This document shows, in pieces, positions 10,235-19,449 of a DNA stretch of 64,000 nucleotides. The notes under the pieces are model-generated. The model searched no databases, was not told the origin of the DNA, and saw nothing but the letters and a program-made list of their open reading frames with translations. Source of the DNA: Acidovorax temperans (GTDB lineage: Bacteria; Pseudomonadota; Gammaproteobacteria; Burkholderiales; Burkholderiaceae_C); assembly GCF_006716905.1 (NCBI RefSeq), contig NZ_VFPV01000002.1, positions 834,501 to 898,500 of the forward strand, written 5' to 3'. Numbering within the stretch: position 1 is the first letter of the stretch; every line of letters starts with the position of its first letter. The translations under genes and the position numbers were made by a program.

Positions 10235-10804
10235 GTGCCAGGGCAGCGCGCGGCAATGCTTGCAGGTGGGCGCAGGTTCTGGGCTGCCTTGCTGGCTTGT
10301 ACCGCTATGGTGCTGGCTTGGCCTGTCGTTGTTCTTGCCCAAGAGGATTCGGGCATGCCCGACCCCGGTGCGACGCCATCCTCTGATGCGGAAAAACCGC
10401 TTTCCCCCCAGCGCTCCGCCATCGATCTGCTGAGCAGCGATGAGGACGAAGAGGGTGAGGAGGAGGCGGAAGTCTTGCCCAGCGAAACCGGGCTGGCTTC
10501 CTGGTACGGCCCTGGTTTTCACAAGCGCCGCACCGCCAGTGGCGAGCGCTTTGATATGCATGCCATGACCGCTGCCCACCGCACCTTGCCGTTCGGGACC
10601 ATGGTGTGCGTGCGCAGCCAGATCACAGGGCGCGGGGTGGTCGTTCGCATCAACGACCGGGGCCCGCATGCCGCCAACCGGGTGGTAGACCTGAGCCGGG
10701 GCGCTGCCATTGCCCTGGGGCTGCACGGCTTGGGGCTCAAGCCGGTGGATGTGTTCCCCCTCGGTGCGGGCGAAGATGCCTGCCCGCCCAAGCGACCAGA
10801 CTAA
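10235..10804 (+). CDS. RlpA-like septal ring lytic transglycosylase domain protein
   Basis: This is a 189-residue exported protein. A hydrophobic signal segment ([18 protein letters not shown]) is followed by an acidic linker ([15 protein letters not shown]) and a double-psi beta-barrel with [26 protein letters not shown] and INDRGPH. RlpA proteins cleave naked glycan strands at the septum. The C-terminal SPOR domain of Pseudomonas RlpA is absent. The GTG at 10235 is chosen because GGAG at 10223-10226 is well spaced; ATG 10256 is the alternative but lacks a clear ribosome site. It follows metF by two bases. Confidence 0.8.
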   Translation: MPGQRAAMLAGGRRFWAALLACTAMVLAWPVVVLAQEDSGMPDPGATPSSDAEKPLSPQRSAIDLLSSDEDEEGEEEAEVLPSETGLASWYGPGFHKRRTASGERFDMHAMTAAHRTLPFGTMVCVRSQITGRGVVVRINDRGPHAANRVVDLSRGAAIALGLHGLGLKPVDVFPLGAGEDACPPKRPD

Positions 10805-10822
10805 GTCGCTGCAGGCATTTTC

Positions 10823-11710
10823 TTAGCTGCCCGATTCCAGCGTGTAGGTGGCGTGCTTGTCTTGTGCCAGCAATTCCACCATTTGCGGCAGGGCTTCCTT
10901 CAGCGCGGGCTTGAGGGTGAAGGGCGGGTTGATCAGGAACATGCCACTGGCTGGCAAGCCGGGGCGCTTGGTTTCTCCGGCCGCGTTTTCCGTGACCTTG
11001 CTGGATTTCACCGTCAGCGTGGCATGCAGCCAGCTCTTGCCCGCCTTGGTGGCCAGGGTCTTCAAGCGTCGTGGCAAATCATGGGCCTCTGGGCGGGGGA
11101 TGATGGGGTACCACACCGCATAAGTGCCGGTGGCAAAGCGCTTGAGCGAATCGGTGACCATGTCTAGCACCTTGCCGTAGTCGCTCTTGATTTCATAGCT
11201 GGGATCGCACAGCAGCAAAGCGCGGCGGGCTGGTGGAGGCAGAAACTTTTTGACGCCTTCAAAGCCATCCTCGTGCAGCACGGCCACTTGCCTGCCGGCT
11301 TCCAGCTGGGCCACGTTGCCAGCCAGCGCGCGCATGTCCGTGGGGTGGAGTTCAAACAGCTTGAGCTTGTCATGCCCGCGCAGCAGGCGCTGGCTGATGA
11401 AGGGCGAACCGGGGTACACCTTGGTTTTGCTGCCTTGGTTGAAGGCCCGCACCATGTCTACATACGCTGCCAGAGCCGGGGTGAGGGGCGGTACTTCGGG
11501 GGCGACCAGGCGCAGGATGCCATCCGAGGCCTCTGCGCTGGTGCTGGCGTAGTCGCCATCCAGCCGGTAGAGGCCCGCGCCGGCGTGGGTATCCAGAACG
11601 GTCAGCGCCGCGTCTTTCTCCGTGAGATATTGCAAAGTGGCAATCAAAACCGTGTGCTTGAGCACATCGGCATGGTTGCCTGCGTGGAATGCGTGGCGAT
11701 AACTGAACAT
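10823..11710 (-). CDS. rlmJ: 23S rRNA (adenine-2030-N6)-methyltransferase
   Basis: RlmJ methylates A2030 of 23S rRNA with SAM. The start MFSYRHAFHAGNHADVLKH is the family signature. VLDTHAGAGLY is the SAM-binding loop and LLCDPSYE is the DPPY-like catalytic motif. The length, 295 residues, is close to the E. coli protein (280). It is convergent with the RlpA gene, the stops being 18 bases apart, and divergent from the Ser/Thr kinase. Confidence 0.95.
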   Translation of the reverse strand: MFSYRHAFHAGNHADVLKHTVLIATLQYLTEKDAALTVLDTHAGAGLYRLDGDYASTSAEASDGILRLVAPEVPPLTPALAAYVDMVRAFNQGSKTKVYPGSPFISQRLLRGHDKLKLFELHPTDMRALAGNVAQLEAGRQVAVLHEDGFEGVKKFLPPPARRALLLCDPSYEIKSDYGKVLDMVTDSLKRFATGTYAVWYPIIPRPEAHDLPRRLKTLATKAGKSWLHATLTVKSSKVTENAAGETKRPGLPASGMFLINPPFTLKPALKEALPQMVELLAQDKHATYTLESGS

Positions 11711-11839
11711 GCCCGTATGGTAACGATTGCGTACCTTGACGACGGAAAGTGCTGAGAAACCTCATACGCATGGGTCAGGAGCCGGGCAAAATCACAACCT
11801 TCCGGCGGTCTGTGATGTTTTTCTCAGACAGTGTGCTTT

Positions 11840-11867
11840 TTGTAGCTTCTCTACAGGCTTTGATATC
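11840..11867 (+). promoter_or_regulatory. Possible promoter of the Ser/Thr kinase gene
   Basis: TTGTAG at 11840-11845 and GATATC at 11862-11867 have a 16-base spacer and lie 87 bases before the kinase start. The 242-base spacer between the divergent rlmJ and kinase genes holds no gene. Confidence 0.3.
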
Positions 11868-11953
11868 GCATCATCGCGTCTGTTGCCCAGCCGAGACGCT
11901 TGGCAGGCACCGATTGAGTGCCCTTTCAGACCCGGTCCTGCTCCCTTCCCACC

Positions 11954-13891
11954 ATGATCGAACGATCCAGTCAAACCCCTGCCGCCGGCGTCAGCCACGT
12001 TGATGCGCTGCCGCCCGGCACCAGGCTGGCTGAGTTTGAAATCCTGGGGCTTCTGGGTGTGGGCGGTTTTGGCATGGTCTACAAGGCGTTTGACCATTCC
12101 CTGCACCGCGCGGTGGCCATCAAGGAATACATGCCGACGGCTCTGGCAGGGCGTGTGCACGGGCAATCCCTGGGGGTTCGCTCTTCGTCCGATCAGCAGA
12201 CCTTCCAGGCCGGGTTGGCTTCCTTTGTGGGCGAAGCGCGCTTGCTGGCCCAGTTTGATCACCCTTCGCTCGTGAAGGTGTTCCGTTTCTGGGAGGCGAA
12301 CAACACGGCTTACATGGTCATGCCGCTCTACAGCGGCATGACGTTCAAGCAAGCGCGTGCGCAGATGCGCACTCCGCCGCCAGAGGCCTGGCTGCGCAAG
12401 GTGCTGTGGTCAGTGCTGGGGGCGCTGCGGGTGCTGCACGACGGCAAGACGCTGCACCGCGATATCTCTCCAGACAACATCTTCTTGCAAGACTATGGCC
12501 CCCCCGTGTTGCTGGACCTGGGGGCCGCACGCCACGCCATCAATGACCAGGGGCGCCAGCACACTGCGGTGCTCAAGGTCAACTATGCGCCCATCGAGCA
12601 GTATTCAGAAACCGATGATGATCTGCGCCAGGGGCCCTGGAGCGATTTGTATTCGCTGGCGGCGGTCGTGCATGGCTGCCTGTGCAATGACACGCCTTTG
12701 CCGGCCACCTTGCGTTCCATTCGAGATCGCATGGTGCCGTTCCCCCGCATTGCCAAGACCGTGAAGCGGCAGTTTGGTGTTGAGTATTCGCCTGCATTTG
12801 TCGCAGCGGTGACCCAGGCCCTCTCTTTGCGCCCCGAAGATCGTCCTCAGAGCATTGACGCCTTCTTGCAGGCCATGGAAATGGTGTCTGCACCTGAAGG
12901 TATTGACGGATTCGATTTCCGCGCTGATCTGGGCGACATCTGGGTCGAGCCTGCGGACCAGCCCGGCCCTGGGTTGCTGACGCCCACCGTGGATGTGACC
13001 TCTGCGCCCAAGATCGTGGCGGATATCCAGGCATCGCTGGCAGGCGCGCAAGCCGCGGTCTCTGCTCCTGCCGCTTTGCGCGAGTCCAAGCGGGTGGATG
13101 CTGACTCAGGCCCTCACACGGTGGCTGTAGAGACTGCAGATACCGTCTTCATGGATCCGGGCGATACGGTGATGATGGAGGAGTTGGAGTCTTCCAGCCC
13201 GTCAGGTCATAGTTCAGGATCGGGCGCGCACCGCGAAATAGGGGGGCATGCTCCAAAGGCATCCAAGTCTGCTGGCGCTTCGCACGAATCGAGTCAACGG
13301 GCCCGCGCTGCTGTCTCGCGTCGCCACAAGAGTTTGCGCTGGGGGGCTGTGGCTGCGGTTGCTCTCATGGCGGTGGCGAGTGCTGGCTGGGGGCTGTATG
13401 CACGCAAGGCTCCGGTGGCGGATGACATCATCACCGAAGTGGCTGAGCCACCAGCCGCTTTGACGCTGGTGGAAGCGTCTGCCCCGGTGGCCAGCGCCTC
13501 GGTCGCCAGTGAGGTGGCTGTGGCGGAGCCCAGTCTCGTGGATCCTCCGCTGGTTGCAGCTTCTGCGTCCCAGCCGGCTACGGCGCCCAAGCCCGTGGTG
13601 CGCAACAGCGCCGCTGCAAGAAAGGTGGCTCCAGAGCCTGCCCCCGCGCCGGTGGTGGCTGTGGAAGCGCCTCCTCCGCCTCCCCCGCCACCGCCTGAGC
13701 CGAAACCCCGGCCAGCACCCGCCAAAATCCCGACGCCCCAAGAGGTTTGCGCGAATGCTGGCTTCTTGGCCAAACCCATGTGCATTCATCAGGAATGCCA
13801 AAAGCCGTCGCAGGTCGGGCAGGCCATCTGTGTCGAGAACCGAAAGCGCTACGAGGCTGAGGAGCAGCGTGCCCGGCAGATGGGCAACTGA
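11954..13891 (+). CDS. Membrane-anchored Ser/Thr protein kinase (PknB-like)
   Basis: This is a 645-residue kinase. The catalytic domain runs from about residue 25 to 295: glycine loop GVGGFGMVYKA, Lys57 in VAIKEYMP, catalytic Asp170 in LHRDISPDN, and DLG in place of DFG (LLDLGAAR). A low-complexity linker follows, then one transmembrane helix at about 464-482 (VAAVALMAVASAG). The outer part is Ala/Pro-rich with a run of prolines near residue 575. A short C-terminal module has four Cys (VCANAGF, PMCIHQECQK, AICVENR). The GTG at 11918 is a less likely start. No phosphatase partner is nearby. Confidence 0.85.
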   Translation: MIERSSQTPAAGVSHVDALPPGTRLAEFEILGLLGVGGFGMVYKAFDHSLHRAVAIKEYMPTALAGRVHGQSLGVRSSSDQQTFQAGLASFVGEARLLAQFDHPSLVKVFRFWEANNTAYMVMPLYSGMTFKQARAQMRTPPPEAWLRKVLWSVLGALRVLHDGKTLHRDISPDNIFLQDYGPPVLLDLGAARHAINDQGRQHTAVLKVNYAPIEQYSETDDDLRQGPWSDLYSLAAVVHGCLCNDTPLPATLRSIRDRMVPFPRIAKTVKRQFGVEYSPAFVAAVTQALSLRPEDRPQSIDAFLQAMEMVSAPEGIDGFDFRADLGDIWVEPADQPGPGLLTPTVDVTSAPKIVADIQASLAGAQAAVSAPAALRESKRVDADSGPHTVAVETADTVFMDPGDTVMMEELESSSPSGHSSGSGAHREIGGHAPKASKSAGASHESSQRARAAVSRRHKSLRWGAVAAVALMAVASAGWGLYARKAPVADDIITEVAEPPAALTLVEASAPVASASVASEVAVAEPSLVDPPLVAASASQPATAPKPVVRNSAAARKVAPEPAPAPVVAVEAPPPPPPPPPEPKPRPAPAKIPTPQEVCANAGFLAKPMCIHQECQKPSQVGQAICVENRKRYEAEEQRARQMGN

Positions 13892-13919
13892 GTGGTTTGG
13901 CGCCTCGGCGGACGGGCTT

Positions 13920-13944
13920 CGGGACGAGCGGTTGTCCCGTTTTT
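13920..13944 (+). terminator. Rho-independent terminator after the kinase gene
   Basis: CGGGAC at 13920-13925 pairs with GTCCCG at 13934-13939 across an 8-base loop and is followed by five T residues. It sits 29 bases after the kinase stop. Its right arm overlaps the -35 box of the rplM promoter. Confidence 0.75.
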
Positions 13945-13961
13945 GTGAAACTTCGTATAAT
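13932..13961 (+). promoter_or_regulatory. Predicted promoter of rplM-rpsI
   Basis: TTGTCC at 13932-13937 and a perfect TATAAT at 13956-13961 are 18 bases apart. Transcription from here leaves an untranslated leader of about 120 bases before rplM, long enough for autogenous control by L13. No specific leader structure is claimed. Confidence 0.75.
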
Positions 13962-14087
13962 CACAGGCTTCGCAGCGATTGAGCGGCCCCGCGGCGAACA
14001 CATCAGTCCCACCTAAGAGGCTTCCTTCAGAGAAGCACCGACCGTGGAAAAGGGCCCTTACAAACCCCCTCTTGAAAAGAGAAACTC

Positions 14088-14519
14088 ATGACTACTACTT
14101 TCAGCGCAAAGCCCGCTGAGGTTGTGCACGAGTGGTTTGTGATTGACGCGACCAATAAGGTCCTCGGACGAGTAGCCAGCGAAGTTGCTCTCCGTTTGCG
14201 CGGCAAACACAAGGCCATTTACACGCCTCACGTCGATACCGGTGACTTCATCGTCGTTATCAACGCAGCCCAACTCAAGGTTACCGGCACCAAGTCCCTG
14301 GACAAGGTGTACTACCGTCACTCGGGCTATCCCGGCGGTATCACGGCCACCAACTTCCGCGACATGCAAGCCAAGCACCCTGGTCGTGCTCTGGAAAAGG
14401 CTGTCAAGGGCATGCTGCCTAAGGGTCCCCTGGGCTATGCAATGATCAAGAAACTCAAGGTGTACGGTGGTGCTGAGCATCCCCACGCCGCCCAGCAGCC
14501 CAAAGTGCTGGAAATCTAA
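14088..14519 (+). CDS. rplM: 50S ribosomal protein L13
   Basis: L13 is an early-assembly protein of the large subunit. The 143 residues match the usual 142. [39 protein letters not shown] and the [10 protein letters not shown] segment are family signatures. rpsI follows after 12 bases, the standard L13-S9 operon. Confidence 0.99.
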   Translation: MTTTFSAKPAEVVHEWFVIDATNKVLGRVASEVALRLRGKHKAIYTPHVDTGDFIVVINAAQLKVTGTKSLDKVYYRHSGYPGGITATNFRDMQAKHPGRALEKAVKGMLPKGPLGYAMIKKLKVYGGAEHPHAAQQPKVLEI

Positions 14520-14531
14520 GGAGCCTTGAGA

Positions 14532-14924
14532 ATGATTGGTGAATGGAACAATGGCACCGGCCGTCGCAAGTCCAGCGTCGCCCGCGTGTTTCTGAAAAAA
14601 GGCTCCGGCAAGATCACTGTGAACGGCAAGGACATCCAGTCCTACTTCGGCCGCGAAACATCGATCATGATTGCCAAGCAGCCCCTGGTGCTGACCAACC
14701 ATGTCGAAACTTTCGACATCCAGGTCAATGTCCACGGCGGTGGTGAATCCGGTCAAGCCGGTGCAACCCGTCACGGCATCACCCGCGCTCTGATCGACTA
14801 CGATGCAACACTCAAGTCTGCACTGAGCCAAGCCGGCTTCGTGACACGTGATGCACGTGAAGTGGAGCGTAAGAAGGTCGGTCTGCACTCTGCACGTCGT
14901 GCAAAGCAGTTCTCGAAGCGTTAA
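14532..14924 (+). CDS. rpsI: 30S ribosomal protein S9
   Basis: S9 has 130 residues, with its conserved [12 protein letters not shown] near the start and the C-terminal tail ending KQFSKR, which reaches the P-site tRNA. The ATG at 14532 follows AAGGAG at 14518-14523 and gives the normal length. An in-frame TTG at 14526 is ignored. A terminator follows its stop. Confidence 0.99.
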   Translation: MIGEWNNGTGRRKSSVARVFLKKGSGKITVNGKDIQSYFGRETSIMIAKQPLVLTNHVETFDIQVNVHGGGESGQAGATRHGITRALIDYDATLKSALSQAGFVTRDAREVERKKVGLHSARRAKQFSKR

Positions 14925-14967
14925 TCTTCGCAGTCTTCAGAAGACCGGGTTTTCCCCCGGCCTCTGC

Positions 14968-14993
14968 AAAAACCGCCTTCGGGCGGTTTTTTC
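14968..14993 (+). terminator. Rho-independent terminator after rpsI
   Basis: AAAACCGCC and GGCGGTTTT close a TTCG tetraloop and are followed by further T residues. It lies 43 bases after the rpsI stop. Confidence 0.93.
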
Positions 14994-15032
14994 GTTTATG
15001 GTGCGTGCTTCTTCAGGGGGGATGGTTCGTAC

Positions 15033-15749
15033 ATGCGTTTTCGTTTGCTTCGTCGGCGGTTGACCATTAGCGCACCCAGGGTGGCCATTCGCAGTGCGAT
15101 GCCGTGGCCCCTGCGCTGGCTGGTATTGGCGCTTGCCTTGGGCCTGAGCGCAGCCACCGCTTTGTGGGCTTTTGAGTTTGGTAAGTCGATTGCAGGCCTT
15201 GAGCCCACTTCGCGGCAGGAGGTGATGCAACTGCGCGCCGAGATTGATCGATTGCGGGAGCAGTCACAGCAAACCCAGTTGCTGTCGCAAACGGCGGAGA
15301 GTCTCTTGACTGCTGATCGTGCAACACTGGAGCGCCTGACTGCCCAGGTGAAGCAGCTGGAAGCGGAGAATCGCGCTCTGCGAGACGATCTGGGCTTTTT
15401 TGAAAAACTCATTCCTGCGGCCAAATCGGATGGCGTCACCATACGTGGCCTGAAAGCGGAGTTGGTGGGTGGTGCGCAGCTGAAGTGGCAGGTGCTGGTC
15501 ATTCAGGCTGCTGCTGCACGCAATGCGCCGGAATTCAAAGGGCGCCTCGAATTGGTGCTTGCGGGTGTTCTCAACGGCAAGCCTTGGACGCAGGCCTTCC
15601 CGCCTGAAGGGCAGGCGCTCCAGTTTCGCCAGTACCGCCGCTTGGGAGGCGTATTCGCTTTGCCTCTGAATGTCGTGGTAAAAACCGTGACCGCCCGTGT
15701 CTATGAAGGCCAGGCCATTCGGGCAATCCAGGCGGTAGATCTGGATTGA
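15033..15749 (+). CDS. Hypothetical membrane protein with coiled coil
   Basis: This 238-residue protein has a basic N terminus, one membrane helix (LRWLVLALALGLSAATALW, about residues 28-46), and a long coiled coil of about residues 60-120 (EVMQLRAEIDRLREQ to LTAQVKQLEAENRALRDD). A small beta-rich C-terminal domain follows. I do not recognise a characterised function. It precedes bactofilin and erpA, an order common in Burkholderiales, and may act at the cell envelope with bactofilin. The role is inferred from position only. Confidence 0.75.
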   Translation: MRFRLLRRRLTISAPRVAIRSAMPWPLRWLVLALALGLSAATALWAFEFGKSIAGLEPTSRQEVMQLRAEIDRLREQSQQTQLLSQTAESLLTADRATLERLTAQVKQLEAENRALRDDLGFFEKLIPAAKSDGVTIRGLKAELVGGAQLKWQVLVIQAAAARNAPEFKGRLELVLAGVLNGKPWTQAFPPEGQALQFRQYRRLGGVFALPLNVVVKTVTARVYEGQAIRAIQAVDLD

Positions 15750-15877
15750 GTCCGCCGAGGGAGCTCGCGGACGTGTGCGCAATGCACTGGTGCTGGGGTT
15801 TGCTGTCTGGCGTGGTGGTGCGGTGTCTCAATGATTTCGTAGTGGAGCGCCGCAAAGGCGTCTGAGGAGGAGTTCCA

Positions 15878-16276
15878 ATGTTTTCTCGCAAGAAGCAGCC
15901 GCCCATCAAAAGCTTGATTGCCCATGGCACCCGCATCGAAGGCAATGTTTTGTTTGAAGAAGGAATCCGGATCGACGGGGATGTGGTAGGTGATATCCGT
16001 GCTTCGACCGAGCAACCCAGCATCTTGGTGATTTCCGAAACGGCCCGAGTGGAGGGCGCTGTGCATGCTGACCATGTGATCGTGAATGGGTCGGTGGTGG
16101 GGCCAGTGCACGCCGCGGAGCTGCTGGAACTGCAGCCCAAGGCGCGCATCACAGGCAATGTGAACTACAGGGCGCTGGAGATGCACCAAGGGGCAACGAT
16201 TGCGGGTCAGTTGCAACCTGCAGCCGTGTTGATTGAAGAAAAGCCCCCACTCAAACTAGCGTCAAACAACCAGTGA
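15878..16276 (+). CDS. Bactofilin family cytoskeletal protein
   Basis: Bactofilins polymerise without nucleotide into filaments that position envelope enzymes. The 132-residue protein has the right-handed beta-helix pattern with repeating hydrophobic turns: IAHGTRIEGNVLFEEGIRI, DGDVVGDIRA, VIVNGSVVGPVHA and ARITGNVNY. A short unstructured C-terminal tail follows. GGAGGAG lies just before the start. An M23 peptidase gene, a typical bactofilin partner, lies 1.6 kb further on. Confidence 0.92.
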   Translation: MFSRKKQPPIKSLIAHGTRIEGNVLFEEGIRIDGDVVGDIRASTEQPSILVISETARVEGAVHADHVIVNGSVVGPVHAAELLELQPKARITGNVNYRALEMHQGATIAGQLQPAAVLIEEKPPLKLASNNQ

Positions 16277-16335
16277 GCTGAGCGCATGGGGGTGTTGCAG
16301 TACCATCGCATGCAAATTCTGAATCCGGAGTCCCC

Positions 16336-16701
16336 ATGAGTACAGTTGCTGAAAACGTCCCCACCGAAATGCCCGCGCCGATTCTGTTCACCGACAGCGC
16401 TGCGGCCAAGGTTGCGGATCTGATTGCCGAGGAAGGTAACCCGGATTTGAAGCTGCGCGTGTTCGTGCAGGGCGGCGGGTGCTCTGGCTTCCAGTACGGT
16501 TTCACCTTCGATGAAATCACCAATGACGACGACACCACCATGACCAAGAACGGGGTGTCGTTGTTGATCGACGCGATGAGCTACCAATATCTGGTGGGCG
16601 CTGAGATCGACTACAAGGAAGACCTGCAAGGCGCACAGTTTGTGATCAAGAACCCGAACGCTACCACCACCTGTGGTTGCGGTTCCAGCTTCTCTGCCTG
16701 A
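16336..16701 (+). CDS. erpA: Iron-sulfur cluster insertion protein ErpA
   Basis: ErpA is an A-type carrier that delivers Fe-S clusters to apoproteins. The 121-residue protein has the three cluster cysteines, in [11 protein letters not shown] and the C-terminal CGCGSSF. The N-terminal [19 protein letters not shown] is typical. It faces anmK convergently. Confidence 0.95.
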   Translation: MSTVAENVPTEMPAPILFTDSAAAKVADLIAEEGNPDLKLRVFVQGGGCSGFQYGFTFDEITNDDDTTMTKNGVSLLIDAMSYQYLVGAEIDYKEDLQGAQFVIKNPNATTTCGCGSSFSA

Positions 16702-16726
16702 CCAGGCCAAGCCCTGCAAAAGGGCA

Positions 16727-17836
16727 TCAAGCGGGGTAGATGGCCCCTAAAACACGGGCGCCTTGTGCGCCCGTGACGTTTGGAAGGTTCCCTGCTTGCC
16801 CAAGGACGGTTTGACGGGCCAGCCACGCAAAAGCGCAGGCTTCCACCTGCATCACAGGCAGGCCCAGCACATCCGTTGGCTCCACGGGTAAAGGGGCCAG
16901 CAAGTCCTTCAGGCGGTGCATCAGGTGGTTGTTGAGCGCGCCGCCACCGCACACTGCCATCAAAGTTGCGCCTCCACCGTATTGTTTGACTGTGTTCGCG
17001 CAAGCCTGGGCAGTCAGCTCGGTCAAAGTGGCTTGTATATCGGCGGGGCGCAGTTCCGCAAAGTGCTGCAACTTGCTGTTGAGCCACGCCACATTGAACA
17101 AGTCCCTTCCGGTGCTTTTCGGTGGCGCTTTCTGAAAGAACGGCTCTTTCAAAAAGGTTTCCAGCAGGGCCGGGTGCACAGTGCCCTGGGCCGCCCAGCG
17201 GCCTTGAGCATCGTAGGGTGCGCCAGTGTGCTGTTGGCACCAGTAGTCCATGAGCGCATTGCCGGGGCCGCAATCAAAGCCGATCACCGGTCCTTGCGCT
17301 GGTAGCACACTGATGTTGGAAATGCCGCCAATGTTCAGCACCAGCACGGTCTGGTTGGGCTTGCGGAAAACACCGTGGTGGAATGCAGGAACCAAAGGTG
17401 CGCCCTGGCCCCCGGCCGCGACGTCGCGGCTGCGGAAGTCGGCCACTACACGAATGCCGGTGAGCTCCGCCAACAAGGCTGGGTTTTGCAACTGCAGTGT
17501 GTAGCCCGTGCCGTCGAACTCCTGGGGGCGATGGCGAACGGTTTGTCCATGGGCGCCAAGGGCACTGATTCGACTAGCGTTGAGTTGCAGGTCACTCAGC
17601 AGTTGCTGGACCAGGGATGCATAGATGCGAGAGACAGCGTTGCCCGCGAGTGCAGCTCTGTGCAACTCGTCGGCTCCAGACGTGTTCAGGGCCAGCAGCT
17701 CGCTTTTGAGCTCGTCCGAAAAAGGGGCAGATCGGTGCCCCAGTACCTGGAGGCGTTCTCCGGCAAAGTCCACCAGAACAGCATCCACCCCATCCAGCGA
17801 GGTGCCAGACATCAGTCCGATGTAGAGATCACCCAT
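16727..17836 (-). CDS. anmK: Anhydro-N-acetylmuramic acid kinase
   Basis: AnmK opens the anhydro ring and phosphorylates anhydro-MurNAc recovered from peptidoglycan, giving MurNAc-6-P. The 369 residues match the family. YIGLMSGTSLDGVDAVL at the start binds ATP, and the conserved segments IGFDCGPGNALMDYW and VCGGGALNNHLM follow. It lies 56 bases after the M23 peptidase gene on the same strand, so peptidoglycan cleavage and recycling are probably co-transcribed. Confidence 0.97.
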   Translation of the reverse strand: MGDLYIGLMSGTSLDGVDAVLVDFAGERLQVLGHRSAPFSDELKSELLALNTSGADELHRAALAGNAVSRIYASLVQQLLSDLQLNASRISALGAHGQTVRHRPQEFDGTGYTLQLQNPALLAELTGIRVVADFRSRDVAAGGQGAPLVPAFHHGVFRKPNQTVLVLNIGGISNISVLPAQGPVIGFDCGPGNALMDYWCQQHTGAPYDAQGRWAAQGTVHPALLETFLKEPFFQKAPPKSTGRDLFNVAWLNSKLQHFAELRPADIQATLTELTAQACANTVKQYGGGATLMAVCGGGALNNHLMHRLKDLLAPLPVEPTDVLGLPVMQVEACAFAWLARQTVLGQAGNLPNVTGAQGARVLGAIYPA

Positions 17837-17892
17837 GGTTGTGGCGTCTGGCTCATTCCCCCGCTGGCCGTGCGCAGGCGGGGGGAATACTT

Positions 17893-19251
17893 TTACTGAG
17901 CGCTGGCCTGCTGGATCAGGTCTGCTGACGACAGTTGGGTGCGCATGGCGGCGGCCAAGCGCTGGAAGGCGGGCCGCGCCGCAGCAGAGACCGGTGCTGC
18001 TGCCTCGCTTTGCTGGGCGATGGTTTGTGGGTCCTGGTGCTGACCGTTGATGCGGAACTCAAAATGCAGGTGCGGTCCGGTCGCCCAGCCCGTGGCGCCC
18101 ACGGCACCCACGGTTTGGCCTTGTTCTACCGACTGACCATTCTTGACATCAATGCGGCTCAGGTGGGCATACACAGTCACGTGCTGGTTGCGGTGCTTGA
18201 CGAAGACCACGTTGCCAAAACCGTTCTGTACCCCTGCAAACTCCACCACGCCATCACCCACCGTGCGCACCGGGGTGCCTGTAGGGGCTGCATAGTCGGT
18301 GCCCAGGTGTGCGCGCCAGGTTTTCAGGATCGGGTGCATCCGCATCTTGAAGCCGCTGGTCACTCGAGAGAATTCGACGGGAGAGGCGAGGTACGCGCGG
18401 CGCATGCTTTCACCCTCCAGGGTGTAATAGGCGCCTTTGGATGCCTCGGGTTCCTGGAACCACACGGCTTCATAGGTCTTGCCGTTGTTGCGGAACTCGG
18501 TGCTCAACACGCGGCCGGTGCGCAGCGGCTCGCCATCGGCTTCCAGTGTTTCGTAAACTACGGCGAAGCGGTCGTCCTTGCGCAGGGAGCGGTGGAAATC
18601 GATGTTGCCGGAGAAGATTTCCGCCACTTGCACGGCAACGGCATCGGGAATGTTGGCGGCGTCTGTGGCTGCAAACAATGAACTGCGAATCACGCCACCA
18701 GCCAGGCGGGTGCCTTTGGTGAGGGGGGCAGTTTCGATGCGGGAGGCGAAGCCTTCGCCCTTGCGTTCAACCACCAGTCGGCGGAAAGTGCCGCTGTCGT
18801 CGGGGGCCCAGCGTGCCGTCAGGCGTACCAGGCTGTGGTCGTCCGTGGTTTCTGCGGAAACCAGGCGGCCCGCACGGCCCAGCAAGTTTTGGCGCACCGT
18901 GTTGTCAGAGCGCAAGAATGCCGCCGCGGCTGGATCGGCAACGCCCATGCGTTGCAGCAGCGATTCAGCAGTGTCACTGCTGCGAGTCTGCTCAGACCGG
19001 TACAGCGAGAAGCCTGGTGCTTCCAGTGCCTCGAGGGAAAGGTTTTCTGCCAGAGATTCAACCGGATAGCTCACCAGTTTGGTGGGCAGGTCCGACGCAT
19101 CGGGGCCAAGCGAAGCCACAGCAAACGCCCCGCCGCCACCTGTCAGCAGCACAGCGGCCACTGCAGCGGTGATGCGCTTGGGGTGTTTTTGGGCGGTTTG
19201 GGACAGGCGATCAAGCAAAGCCAGGCTGGCGGTGGTCAAGCCGTGAATCAA
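17893..19251 (-). CDS. M23 family metallopeptidase (LytM/MepM-like)
   Basis: This 452-residue protein should cut peptidoglycan cross-links in the periplasm. A basic N terminus leads into a membrane anchor (ITAAVAAVLLTGGGGAFAVA, about residues 28-47). A middle domain of the OapA/MepM type follows. The zinc-binding peptidase core has HLGTDYAAPTGTPV, VTVYAHLS and GPHLHFEFR, so all metal ligands are present. The start is TTG at 19251, preceded by GGGGAT; no ATG fits as well. It is divergent from tyrS and upstream of anmK. Confidence 0.9.
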   Translation of the reverse strand: MIHGLTTASLALLDRLSQTAQKHPKRITAAVAAVLLTGGGGAFAVASLGPDASDLPTKLVSYPVESLAENLSLEALEAPGFSLYRSEQTRSSDTAESLLQRMGVADPAAAAFLRSDNTVRQNLLGRAGRLVSAETTDDHSLVRLTARWAPDDSGTFRRLVVERKGEGFASRIETAPLTKGTRLAGGVIRSSLFAATDAANIPDAVAVQVAEIFSGNIDFHRSLRKDDRFAVVYETLEADGEPLRTGRVLSTEFRNNGKTYEAVWFQEPEASKGAYYTLEGESMRRAYLASPVEFSRVTSGFKMRMHPILKTWRAHLGTDYAAPTGTPVRTVGDGVVEFAGVQNGFGNVVFVKHRNQHVTVYAHLSRIDVKNGQSVEQGQTVGAVGATGWATGPHLHFEFRINGQHQDPQTIAQQSEAAAPVSAAARPAFQRLAAAMRTQLSSADLIQQASAQ

Positions 19252-19449
19252 GTTCTATCCCCAGAATTGGTGTGTCAACGTCTGAGCCGGGAGCGGATGG
19301 CTCGGTGGCACGTGGAGGCACTGAGATGGATACAAGGCAAATATCGGCCGGTGAATCCAGTGCCGAAACGGCGGCCCTACTAGAATCCGCCTTTGCAATG
19401 GAGCCCGAGTATAGCGGCGCGCGATCCCCAGACATCGAAAAAAACCCTT

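Noticed and set aside
16749..16772. Hairpin ACGGGCGC/GCGCCCGT downstream of erpA as a terminator
   Set aside because: It lies inside the anmK coding end and lacks a T run. It may be a chance coding palindrome.
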